Shown: positions 10,635-18,210 of the stretch, one piece after another | Layout of the letters: each line of letters opens with the position of its first letter | Numbering within the stretch: the stretch's first letter is position 1 | DNA from: CAYSWS01 sp964434935 | GTDB lineage: Bacteria; Patescibacteriota; WWE3; UBA101185; UBA10185 | Assembly (NCBI GenBank): GCA_964434935.1 | Contig: CAYSWS010000001.1 | Location: forward strand, 1 to 64,000 | DNA: 64,000 nt | Direction of reading: 5' to 3' | Position numbers and translations under genes: made by a program | The notes under the pieces: generated by a model | Databases searched by the model: none | What the model was told of the DNA's origin: nothing | What the model saw: only the letters and a program-made list of their open reading frames with translations

Positions 10635-10642
10635 CAAAGAGA

Positions 10643-11410
10643 ATGAAAAACCTGCTGTCCTTAAAAAGTATAATCTGGATATTTTTGATATTAGTTACTT
10701 TTAAATTTGCCTGGGCCAATACTTATGATTTTGCTGTCTCAATTCCCATACTAGACCCTGGGGTAGAAGAAGGATCGATCATAAGCTACGTGGATGGTGA
10801 GTACATACTAAGCATAGAAGCCTACGACGGGAATATGTTCGGCATTGTCTCCGCAGACCCGTCTTTATATTTGGAAGACAGGAATCTTGAATCTTATGTA
10901 CTGGTAGGTTCCAAAGGTGAGATGGATGTCAGGGTTTCCACTAAGAACGGGGAGATCATCAAGGGTGATTACCTGACATCATCGGAGATCCCCGGCGTAG
11001 CTCAAAAGGCGGACAAAAGCGGCATGGTCTTAGGAATAGCTCTAGACGATTACAAGAACCCGGATCCTAACAGCATAGGGCTAGTGGCCTCTTTCATAGA
11101 TATAAAATCACATCTCAAGCAAGAATCTCTCACGGAGAATTTACTTACAGTCATCAGCGACGGGCTCTCCTCCGCCTTTCTCACTCCTCTGGCCTCCCTT
11201 AGGTACATCATGGCCTTGATAGTCACCGCCATCACATTCGCCATCGCCTTTTTGTCATTCAGCCGCTTGACCAGCCGGGGAGTTGAAGCTCTGGGTAGAA
11301 ACCCGCTAGCCGGATCTTCTATCAAGAGTGTCATTATCTTCAATTTTATTTTGACCTTCATCATAATTGCTAGCGGCCTGGCAATTGCTTATTTAATTTT
11401 GGTGCTGTAA
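10643..11410 (+). CDS. F-type ATPase c-like subunit with extracytoplasmic domain, no ion-binding carboxylate
   Basis: 255 residues instead of the usual ~70-90. Residues ~1-25 look like a signal peptide. Residues ~30-155 form an extracytoplasmic domain with the pattern YDGNMFGIVS...VRVSTKNGEIIKGDYLTSS..PGVAQKA..GMVLGIAL, which resembles modules near the C-termini of CPR fibre proteins (perhaps peptidase G2-like). Two membrane helices follow (~186-207 and ~228-255), joined by GVEALGRNPLAG, which matches the RQP loop that contacts F1 in c subunits. Neither helix contains Asp or Glu, and the glycine-rich packing motif of helix 1 is missing. It takes the c position in the operon. A ring of such subunits could anchor gamma/epsilon but could not carry protons or Na+ in the known way. 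The c homology is well supported by loop, topology and position; function is inferred. Confidence 0.82.
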   Translation: MKNLLSLKSIIWIFLILVTFKFAWANTYDFAVSIPILDPGVEEGSIISYVDGEYILSIEAYDGNMFGIVSADPSLYLEDRNLESYVLVGSKGEMDVRVSTKNGEIIKGDYLTSSEIPGVAQKADKSGMVLGIALDDYKNPDPNSIGLVASFIDIKSHLKQESLTENLLTVISDGLSSAFLTPLASLRYIMALIVTAITFAIAFLSFSRLTSRGVEALGRNPLAGSSIKSVIIFNFILTFIIIASGLAIAYLILVL

Positions 11411-11419
11411 AGTAAACAT

Positions 11420-12550
11420 ATGCCCACACTGCCTCAACTCAACACCTACGCGGTTTTAATTGTGGTTTTTATAGTCTCTTTTTCCGCCTTTATTCTGGTT
11501 TTAGGATATTCACTTTACTACTGGTTGCATAAAAGACATCAGGCATCCCGGTCCGGAAAAACCATGGATCCCAGAGATGCCGCTATGGAAGAGGCTATAA
11601 AAATTGTCGATGATGCCAGGTCCAAGGCTTTGGGTTTGTTGCAAGAAGCACACTTGGAGGCTAAAAATATCTTGCAGGATTCAGGTGAGGTCAAGGATGC
11701 CACCAAGGAACTGTTCGAACAAAAGATGCAGCAGCTGGCACAAAAACAAATGCAGTCATTCGACGCTTTAGCACAGGATCTGCTGGGCTCATACAAATCA
11801 GTGCTCAGCCAGGAAAAAGAAGAGTCGTTAAAAAGTTTTGTCGAGATCTCGGACGCTCTCAAGCAGCAGCTTACCTCAGAAGTTAGAACCTTTGCCGGCA
11901 ACATGAAGCAGCTGACCACGGATACGGAAGGCAATATCCGGGAAGGGCTAAAAACTCAATATGATCAGGTAGCTACGCAGATGGGTACGCTAGCTGAAAG
12001 TTTGAAGAACATAACTCAGGAGGCGGAACAGGGCATGAAGACCAACTTAGGCAGCCAATACGAATTGGTACAAGGTGAAATCAGTGGCTTAGCGGATAAT
12101 ATCAAACGGGTCACGCAGGAAACTGAGGACAGCATCAAGTCAGAACTCATGGGGCAATACGAAACTTTGAAAAATGAGGTAGGCGGTTTGGCGGAGAACT
12201 TAAAAGCCGTGACCGAAGAGACTGAGACCAAGATCAAGGAAGACATTACGCACGAATACGAAGAAGCCAGAACGGTGGTACATGAGTTTGCCGAAAGTCT
12301 AAGGCAGGCCACTATAGAAACTGAGAATACTCTTAAGCAGGATGTGAAAAATGAGTATGATCAGATAAAGCAGGACCTGCAAAGTTACAAAGAGGAGAAG
12401 TTGAAAAAAGTAGACGAAACGGCCTTGGGTATGATGGAAGAAGTGGCGCGGGATGTGCTGGGCAAAACTATGACAGCCAAAGATCATGAAGAGTTGATCC
12501 TGAGATCTCTCGACGGTATTAAGAGGACAACAAATTTGAAGCAGCTATGA
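11420..12550 (+). CDS. F-type ATPase b-like peripheral stalk subunit, elongated
   Basis: 376 residues, more than twice the usual ~160. An N-terminal membrane helix (~10-33) is followed by a short basic stretch and a long, strongly charged helical region. The C-terminus (VARDVLGKTMTAKDHEEL) matches the usual end of b subunits, which binds delta and the top of F1. The extra length comes from tandem 33-residue repeats (separate entry). Its position between the c-like and delta genes supports the assignment; the stop overlaps the delta start by four bases (ATGA). It should act as a stator, but a continuous helix of this length would far exceed the height of F1, so it may bundle, fold back or reach other partners. 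Confidence 0.85.
   Translation: MPTLPQLNTYAVLIVVFIVSFSAFILVLGYSLYYWLHKRHQASRSGKTMDPRDAAMEEAIKIVDDARSKALGLLQEAHLEAKNILQDSGEVKDATKELFEQKMQQLAQKQMQSFDALAQDLLGSYKSVLSQEKEESLKSFVEISDALKQQLTSEVRTFAGNMKQLTTDTEGNIREGLKTQYDQVATQMGTLAESLKNITQEAEQGMKTNLGSQYELVQGEISGLADNIKRVTQETEDSIKSELMGQYETLKNEVGGLAENLKAVTEETETKIKEDITHEYEEARTVVHEFAESLRQATIETENTLKQDVKNEYDQIKQDLQSYKEEKLKKVDETALGMMEEVARDVLGKTMTAKDHEELILRSLDGIKRTTNLKQL
11960..12355 (+). repeat. Four tandem 99-bp (33-residue) repeats in the b-like subunit
   Basis: Tyrosines at residues 181, 214, 247, 280 and 313 mark units of exactly 33 residues, for example QYELVQGEISGLADNIKRVT and QYETLKNEVGGLAENLKAVT. A weaker unit appears to precede them. 33 is three hendecads (3 x 11), the periodicity expected for the right-handed coiled coil proposed for F-type b subunits. 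The copies differ in sequence but show no length change, which suggests selection on helical register. Confidence 0.9.
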
Positions 12551-13050
12551 CAACATTAGACGAAAATCAGAAAAACGCACTTTGTTCTGCTATTCGCACT
12601 TCCAGATATTCACGGAAGGTTGTCACACTATTACGTGATATGGCAGATAATCTATACAAAACTGACTCCCAAGGGCTTATGATCAGTATGGAGCACTCCA
12701 TGGACGAAGATCTCCTCAACGTCTTTATAAATATCCTACAGGATGTGCAGTCAGCTAACGCCATGGAAGCGGAGCAGAAGTTAAGAACCATCATCGAATA
12801 CATCAGAAGTTTGGAAGAGGTAAGTTTTGTCATTCCCATACACCCGAATAGGGAGTTCGTGCAAAAGCTTCATGAGTGGTGCGCCGAGAACATCAAAAAC
12901 GAGATCCTGCTCGATTTTACTGTCAACAGACTCATGGAGAGTGGCGTGCTTATGATCTACAAAGGACACTACTTTGAGTACTCGTTAGAAAATTTACTGG
13001 ATGAATATTTTTCCACCAAGGATATGGGTAAATATTTTAGAACAGATTGA
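12547..13050 (+). CDS. atpH: F1 ATPase delta (OSCP-like) subunit
   Basis: 167 residues, close to the usual ~175. The C-terminal part (LMESGVLMIYKGHYFEYSLENLL) keeps the OSCP/delta pattern of a glycine-containing strand followed by D/YxSL. The N-terminal helical part is poorly conserved. Delta links the b stalk to the top of F1. The start overlaps the b stop (ATGA) and the gene is followed almost directly by alpha. Assignment rests on operon position plus the C-terminal motif. Confidence 0.8.
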   Translation: MTTLDENQKNALCSAIRTSRYSRKVVTLLRDMADNLYKTDSQGLMISMEHSMDEDLLNVFINILQDVQSANAMEAEQKLRTIIEYIRSLEEVSFVIPIHPNREFVQKLHEWCAENIKNEILLDFTVNRLMESGVLMIYKGHYFEYSLENLLDEYFSTKDMGKYFRTD

Positions 13051-13052
13051 CC

Positions 13053-14528
13053 ATGGAAAATAGATTCGAAGAATTATTGCAAGAAACAAAAGAGATAGGT
13101 TATGTTGGTCTAACCGCCTATCCCATACTTTACATCAAAGGCATACCTTCCGTGAGGATGTCCGAGATCGTTTTGTTTGAGAGCGGTGAGCTGGGTATGG
13201 TCATCAGCTTATCTGAAGAATACGCCGAGGTGGTCTTATTCTCAAAAGAATCTGTACCCATCGGCACCAGAGTAGTAAGAACCTTAAAACCCTTCCACCT
13301 GGACATTAGTGATTCTTACATGGGCAATTTCATCGATCCTACGGGAAGACCTTATGATGATAAGATCAAGATCACTGATATAAAAGAGAGCAGATATATT
13401 GACGCTCTGCCCACGAAAATTGACACAAGGGAACAGGTACTTGAGCCTTTATTGACAGGTGTCAGCGTGGTAGATCTGATGGTTCCCTTGGGCAAGGGAC
13501 AGAGGGAAATGGTCCTGGGGGATAGAAAAGTAGGCAAAACGGCCTTTCTGCTGCAAGCTATGCTGACACAGGCTAAAGAAGGTACTTTGTGTATCTACGC
13601 CGGTATAGGCAAGAAAAAGATGGAAGCCAAGATGGTAGAGTCTTTTGTTAGAGAGAAGGGTATTGGCAACAATTTTATAGGCATCTTCTCGTTCGCTTCC
13701 GATCCTTTGGGGCTTATTTATATCACTCCATATTCAGCCATGACTCTGGCTGAGTACTACCGCGATCACGGAAGGAACGTGTTGGTTATCATGGACGACA
13801 TGTCATCCCATGCTAAATATTTTAGAGAGATCTCTTTGCTCAATAAAAAATTCCCCGGTAGAGAATCATATCCGGGTGATATCTTTTACACCCATGCCAG
13901 ACTGTTCGAAAGGGCCGGCAACTTTAAATTTCCCGAAGGACCAAGATCAATAACCTGCCTAGGTGTGGCCGAGACGGTGAGTGGAGATATTTCAGGCTAT
14001 ATACAAACAAATCTTATGAGCATCACGGACGGGCACATCTTTTTTGACGTGGACACATTTGAAGAAGGCAGAAGGCCGGCTATCAATACTTTTCTCTCAG
14101 TCACAAGAGTTGGTAGACAAACGCAGACCAGATTGAGATGGGGCGTGAACCGCGAGCTCACAACATTTCTCACTTTGTTGGAAAAGACCAAGAAATTCTC
14201 TCATTTTGGAGGAGAGCTAAATGAGGGTATAAGAGCTACTTTGGACATGGGTCAGCGGATCAATAGCTTTTTTACGCAGGCCATGAAATCCACTTATTCT
14301 CTTAATGTGCAGATCGTGTTTTATGCTTTGATCTGGGTGGGAACATTTAATAATTACGACAAAGAACAGATCAGGAATCTTATGCAAAGGATGGAGGAAA
14401 AATATCAGGCGGACGAAGGGTTTAGGAGTCAGGTAGACGGCATAATCTCGTCATCCGCTGAATTCAATCAGCTATTAGGAGAGATAGGTTCAAAAGCCAA
14501 AACATTAGTTAGCGCTATAGAAAAATGA
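13053..14528 (+). CDS. atpA: F1 ATPase alpha subunit
   Basis: 491 residues. The P-loop is GDRKVGKT at ~156-163 (usually GDRQTGKT), the Walker B region reads VLVIMDDMSSHA, PGRESYPGDIFYTHARLFERA is nearly the family signature, and SVTRVG (~349-354) carries the arginine that reaches into the beta catalytic site. All elements needed for the non-catalytic alpha role are present. I chose ATG at 13053; a TTG at 13047, overlapping the delta stop, is possible. The gene overlaps the gamma start by four bases. Confidence 0.95.
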   Translation: MENRFEELLQETKEIGYVGLTAYPILYIKGIPSVRMSEIVLFESGELGMVISLSEEYAEVVLFSKESVPIGTRVVRTLKPFHLDISDSYMGNFIDPTGRPYDDKIKITDIKESRYIDALPTKIDTREQVLEPLLTGVSVVDLMVPLGKGQREMVLGDRKVGKTAFLLQAMLTQAKEGTLCIYAGIGKKKMEAKMVESFVREKGIGNNFIGIFSFASDPLGLIYITPYSAMTLAEYYRDHGRNVLVIMDDMSSHAKYFREISLLNKKFPGRESYPGDIFYTHARLFERAGNFKFPEGPRSITCLGVAETVSGDISGYIQTNLMSITDGHIFFDVDTFEEGRRPAINTFLSVTRVGRQTQTRLRWGVNRELTTFLTLLEKTKKFSHFGGELNEGIRATLDMGQRINSFFTQAMKSTYSLNVQIVFYALIWVGTFNNYDKEQIRNLMQRMEEKYQADEGFRSQVDGIISSSAEFNQLLGEIGSKAKTLVSAIEK

Positions 14529-15418
14529 AAACTATAAAAGAAACACAAGAAGATCTGGCATTTTTAGGTGATTTTCATGATCTCATGGAGACCTATGAGG
14601 AGATCGCTGCCATAAGAATGAGAAAAGTTAAAAAATCCGTGCTCATGGAGAGGGAGTTTCTAAAGGGTTTGAGCGATGTTTTTAAATTTGTGGAGATGGC
14701 CTACGATACTTTTTTGATCAAGCTGGGTAATTTGAAAAAGGGTAAAAGACACTTTTTGAAGACCAACAATAAAGATGTGCGGGTGCTTTTATCTTCGAAC
14801 ATGGGTCTCTACGGAGAGGTCATACACAGGACCATCAACAAGTATATTGGCGATGCCAGATCGGGCAAAGCGGATCTGGTGGTCATAGGCAAGGTAGGCA
14901 GGAGGTCAGTAGAGGCAGTACTACCGGGAAGGCAATTTCAGTATTTTGACTTTTCCGATTCGGGTATTGACGATGAGAACATGAAGAGGATCCTGGATTT
15001 TTTATTGCAATATAGAAATATCTATGTCTATCACGGGTACTTTAGGTCTATTCTAAAGCAAGAAACTTTGGTGGCTAATATTACAGGCGATATATCCCAG
15101 TTTGCCGGTCATGAGGAAACGGCTGAAATGACACAAAAAAAGGAAGAACAGAAATTTGGGTTTTTTGAGCCTTCCATTGAGGACGTAGCCGCCTTCTTTG
15201 AGACCCAGACCTTGTCCGTTATTTTCGAACAGGCCATGAATGAAGCCAGCCTGAGTAAATTTGCTTCCAGGATGGTAACATTGGACATTGCCGTGGACAA
15301 CATTAATGGTCAGATCAAAAAGACACATTTTAACTTGAAAAAACTAAAACATAGAAATTTCAACCGCAAGCAAATAACATTGATCTCCAGTGTATTTGCT
15401 TTAAATTTAAAAAAATGA
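14525..15418 (+). CDS. atpG: F1 ATPase gamma subunit (divergent)
   Basis: 297 residues, normal length. It has the LLSSNMGLYGEVIHR segment corresponding to the conserved S-D-x-G-L-x-G motif, then FEPSIEDVAAFF, and a C-terminal helix with ASRMVTLDIAVDN and NRKQITLISS, matching the usual ARM-AM-A-NA and RQA-IT patterns. The N-terminal helix is clearly more divergent than in typical gamma (no IKRRI start). Gamma is the rotor shaft between F1 and the c ring. ATGA overlaps join it to alpha and beta. Confidence 0.87.
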   Translation: MKTIKETQEDLAFLGDFHDLMETYEEIAAIRMRKVKKSVLMEREFLKGLSDVFKFVEMAYDTFLIKLGNLKKGKRHFLKTNNKDVRVLLSSNMGLYGEVIHRTINKYIGDARSGKADLVVIGKVGRRSVEAVLPGRQFQYFDFSDSGIDDENMKRILDFLLQYRNIYVYHGYFRSILKQETLVANITGDISQFAGHEETAEMTQKKEEQKFGFFEPSIEDVAAFFETQTLSVIFEQAMNEASLSKFASRMVTLDIAVDNINGQIKKTHFNLKKLKHRNFNRKQITLISSVFALNLKK

Positions 15419-16818
15419 CCGAACAAGAGATAACACAAGTGAGCGCAGCCAGGGTAATAGGCATAAAAGGTTTTGTGGCTGAAGTCGAGTTTATGGGAGA
15501 TGAAAAGCCCAGGATCAATGACATACTTATCTTGGAAGAGAATAAGCAGGTCAAATTGCAGGTATTTAGGTCCTCATCCAAGAATAACTTTTATTGTCTG
15601 TGCCTGAGCAATGTGGAACAAGTGTTCAGAGGGGCAAAGGTCATCAATACCAAAGAAACTTTGAAAGTTCCTGTAGGTGATCCCATCTTAGGCCGGGTCA
15701 TTGATATATTTGGTTTACCTGTGGATGGTAGAGGTGCGCTGGGTGAGGCTCAATATCAACCTATCTATCAGGACGCGCCCATCTATACCCAAGTTCCTGA
15801 ATCTTTAGAAGTGCTGGAAACAGGCATCAAGATACTGGACCTTTTCTGTCCTATCATAAAGGGGGGCAAGGCAGGTTTGTTTGGAGGTTCCGGTGTGGGT
15901 AAAACGGTGCTCTTAACGGAGATCATGCACAATGTGGTGGGGAAGGAAAAAGAGAAGAACGTCTCAGTGTTCGCCGGTATTGGAGAACGTACCAGGGAGG
16001 GCCACGAGTTATTCCTGGATCTGGAGAAGAATGGGGTTTTGGATGGTGTGGCTCTGATCTACGGTGCTATGGGTGAGAATCCTTCGGTAAGGTTTTTGAC
16101 CGGTGCCGGAGGAGCCACTATCGCTGAGCACTTTAGGGATCAGGGAAAGAATGTGCTGGTATTTATCGATAATATTTACAGGTATGCTCAGGCGGGTAAC
16201 GAGCTGTCTTTGCTCATGGACACTATTCCTTCCGAGGACGGTTATCAAGCCACCTTATCATCTGAGATGGGCGAGATCCACGAAAGATTAGTTTCCAAAA
16301 AAGAAGGAGATATTACAGCTATTGAAGCTGTTTACGTGCCTGCCGACGATCTTTTGGACCAGGCAGTACAAACGGTTTTCAAGTTTCTTGATTCCTCAGT
16401 AGTGCTGTCCAGAGAAGTTTATATGCAAGGTAGATACCCCGCTATAGACATTCTGGCTTCCGGCTCAAGCGCTATCAACCCGGAGACAGTGTCCGAAGAA
16501 CACTATACAACAGTGTTGGAAGCTCAAGCCCTGCTCAAAAAAGCCGACCAACTGGAAAGGATCGTCTCATTGGTAGGTGAGGCAGAGTTGTCTGAGGAAG
16601 ATAGGACGTTCTACCAGCGAGCTAATAAGCTCAGAAATTTTATGACCCAGAATTTTACTGTGGTGGCAGGACAAACAGGTGTAGAGGGAGTATATGTTCC
16701 CAGGCTTAAATCAGTTGAGGGAGCTAAAAGGATCATGGCCGGTGAGTTCGACGAGATATCTGAAGATAAATTCATGTTCATAGGAGAAGTTGACGATGCC
16801 AGAAAAAAAGGCGCCTAA
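15415..16818 (+). CDS. atpD: F1 ATPase beta subunit, catalytic
   Basis: 467 residues. The P-loop is GGSGVGKT (~157-164), the catalytic glutamate lies in GERTREG (~190-196), Walker B is VLVFIDN (~248-253), and the VYVPADDLLD signature is present. The torque-transmitting loop reads AELSEED (~390-396, classic DELSEED). Nothing required for ATP hydrolysis or rotation seems to be missing. It is the best conserved protein of the operon and shows that the complex is probably an active motor even though the membrane part is abnormal. The stop lies inside the epsilon gene. Confidence 0.96.
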   Translation: MTEQEITQVSAARVIGIKGFVAEVEFMGDEKPRINDILILEENKQVKLQVFRSSSKNNFYCLCLSNVEQVFRGAKVINTKETLKVPVGDPILGRVIDIFGLPVDGRGALGEAQYQPIYQDAPIYTQVPESLEVLETGIKILDLFCPIIKGGKAGLFGGSGVGKTVLLTEIMHNVVGKEKEKNVSVFAGIGERTREGHELFLDLEKNGVLDGVALIYGAMGENPSVRFLTGAGGATIAEHFRDQGKNVLVFIDNIYRYAQAGNELSLLMDTIPSEDGYQATLSSEMGEIHERLVSKKEGDITAIEAVYVPADDLLDQAVQTVFKFLDSSVVLSREVYMQGRYPAIDILASGSSAINPETVSEEHYTTVLEAQALLKKADQLERIVSLVGEAELSEEDRTFYQRANKLRNFMTQNFTVVAGQTGVEGVYVPRLKSVEGAKRIMAGEFDEISEDKFMFIGEVDDARKKGA

Positions 16819-17101
16819 AACCCCAAAGATACAAGCAGAGGCTGAGTATTCAGACGGTGAGACCATCAAGGTGGATATAAGAAATAGAAAAGAGCAGTTC
16901 TTTAAAGGAGAAGCGCAGACCGTCTCTTCTGTGAATGATACCGGGGAGTTCGATGTTTTACATAGACACGCTAATTTTGTCACTCTTATCAAGGGGTATG
17001 TCATAGTAGACAAGGGTTTGGCCTCGGAAAAGAAGTTTGAGATAGATAGCGGAGTGTTAGCCGCCAAGACAGATTCGGTAGATGTTTATCTCGATTTTTA
17101 A
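16796..17101 (+). CDS. atpC: F1 ATPase epsilon subunit lacking the C-terminal helices
   Basis: 101 residues from the ATG at 16796, chosen because AGGAGA lies 8 bases upstream; a TTG at 16790 is also in frame. The central part (GEAQTVSSVNDTGEFDVLHR.HANFVTLI) and GVLAAKTDSVDVYL fit the N-terminal beta-sandwich. The protein stops where the two inhibitory C-terminal helices usually start (typical length ~130-140). It overlaps beta by 23 bp and ends the operon, convergent with rplA. Confidence 0.85.
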   Translation: MPEKKAPKTPKIQAEAEYSDGETIKVDIRNRKEQFFKGEAQTVSSVNDTGEFDVLHRHANFVTLIKGYVIVDKGLASEKKFEIDSGVLAAKTDSVDVYLDF

Positions 17102-17116
17102 AGGAAATCGGATAAG

Positions 17117-17761
17117 TTATTGACTCAACTCTAATTCGTAAGATTTGCCCATAGTAGCGCTCAGAAAGGCTGATCTAATGAATTCAGGCTTGGCCTTTTG
17201 AGGTCTATTCTGTCTCAAAGTGGACATGATCTCTTCATAGTTTTCTCTCAACTGTTTATCCTCAAAGCTCATCTTGCCAATTACTGAGTGAATGAGGGGG
17301 TGGTTCTGTTCGGTCTTGATCTCCATTCTGCCTTTTTTTATCATTTCCACCGCTTTTTGCACATCTTCCGTGACCGTGCCGGATTTGGGATTAGGCATAG
17401 CTCCTGCCGGCCCAAGGATACGGGCCACCTTAGCCAGCTTGGCCATAAATCTGGGTTCAGCCACAATGACATCAAAATCTCTGCCCGGCCTAAGTTCACC
17501 TTTTTCTATTTTATCCAGGTCTGAGTCTTTTAATTCCAGATCAGCGTTAGTTATCTTCTCTGAGGCTACCACGGCCACTTTCTTACTTTTTCCTGTGCCA
17601 TGAGGCAAGGTCAAGGAAAACCTCACTTGCTGTTCCTGCTTTTTAGGGTCAAGGTCCAGGTTGATGTGGAGCTCAATAGTTTGATCGAACTTGGTCTTTT
17701 TACCCTTCCTTAGCTCACTGAGGGCCGCTTCAAATGTATATTTTGACTTTGGCTGGAACAT
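17117..17761 (-). CDS. rplA: 50S ribosomal protein L1
   Basis: 214 residues. The L1 signature ILGPAGAMPNPKSGTV is present, with DFDVIVAEPRFM before it. L1 binds 23S rRNA at the L1 stalk and in many bacteria represses its own operon. L1 is absent from some CPR lineages, so its presence here is informative. It is last in secE-nusG-rplK-rplA, 2 bp after rplK; rplJ and rplL do not follow. Confidence 0.97.
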   Translation of the reverse strand: MFQPKSKYTFEAALSELRKGKKTKFDQTIELHINLDLDPKKQEQQVRFSLTLPHGTGKSKKVAVVASEKITNADLELKDSDLDKIEKGELRPGRDFDVIVAEPRFMAKLAKVARILGPAGAMPNPKSGTVTEDVQKAVEMIKKGRMEIKTEQNHPLIHSVIGKMSFEDKQLRENYEEIMSTLRQNRPQKAKPEFIRSAFLSATMGKSYELELSQ

Positions 17762-17763
17762 AG

Positions 17764-18207
17764 CTACTTGATCTCCACACCCATGGAGCGGGCCGTACCT
17801 TCAACTACTTTTATAGCTTCTTCCTCATTGTTGGTGTTAAGGTCAGGCATTTTGATGCGGGCAATTTCCAAAGCCTGCTCTCTGGTGAGCACGCCCACCT
17901 TGTCTTTGTTGGGGACCGATGAGCCTTTGCTCAGCTTTAGGGCTTTTTTAATAAGCTCTGAGGTAATGGGCGTTTTGGTGATGAATTTAAATGATCTATC
18001 TTCGAACACGGTCAGAACGACGGGAATGATGTCGTCTCCCATATCCTTTGTTCTGGCATTGAATTCCTTGCAAAAATCCATTAAAGGCACACCGTGCTGT
18101 CCTAAGGCCGGTCCCACGGGAGGAGCCGGTGTGGCTTTACCCGCCGGCACATTGAGCTTAACAATAGCCTTGACCTTTTTAGTTTTTTTCTTTTTATCTT
18201 CCGCCAT
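17764..18207 (-). CDS. rplK: 50S ribosomal protein L11
   Basis: 147 residues, standard length. PAGKATPAPPVGPALGQHG is the L11 N-terminal signature, and the rRNA-binding C-terminal domain follows (GVLTREQALEIARIKMPDLN). It lies between nusG and rplA with gaps of a few bases, the usual bacterial order. Confidence 0.98.
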   Translation of the reverse strand: MAEDKKKKTKKVKAIVKLNVPAGKATPAPPVGPALGQHGVPLMDFCKEFNARTKDMGDDIIPVVLTVFEDRSFKFITKTPITSELIKKALKLSKGSSVPNKDKVGVLTREQALEIARIKMPDLNTNNEEEAIKVVEGTARSMGVEIK

Positions 18208-18210
18208 ATT

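Noticed and set aside
10643..17101. V/A-type or N-type ATPase
   Set aside because: Gene order, alpha/beta motifs and delta/epsilon homologs are those of an F1 complex; there are no atpQ/atpR genes and no V/A-type subunits.
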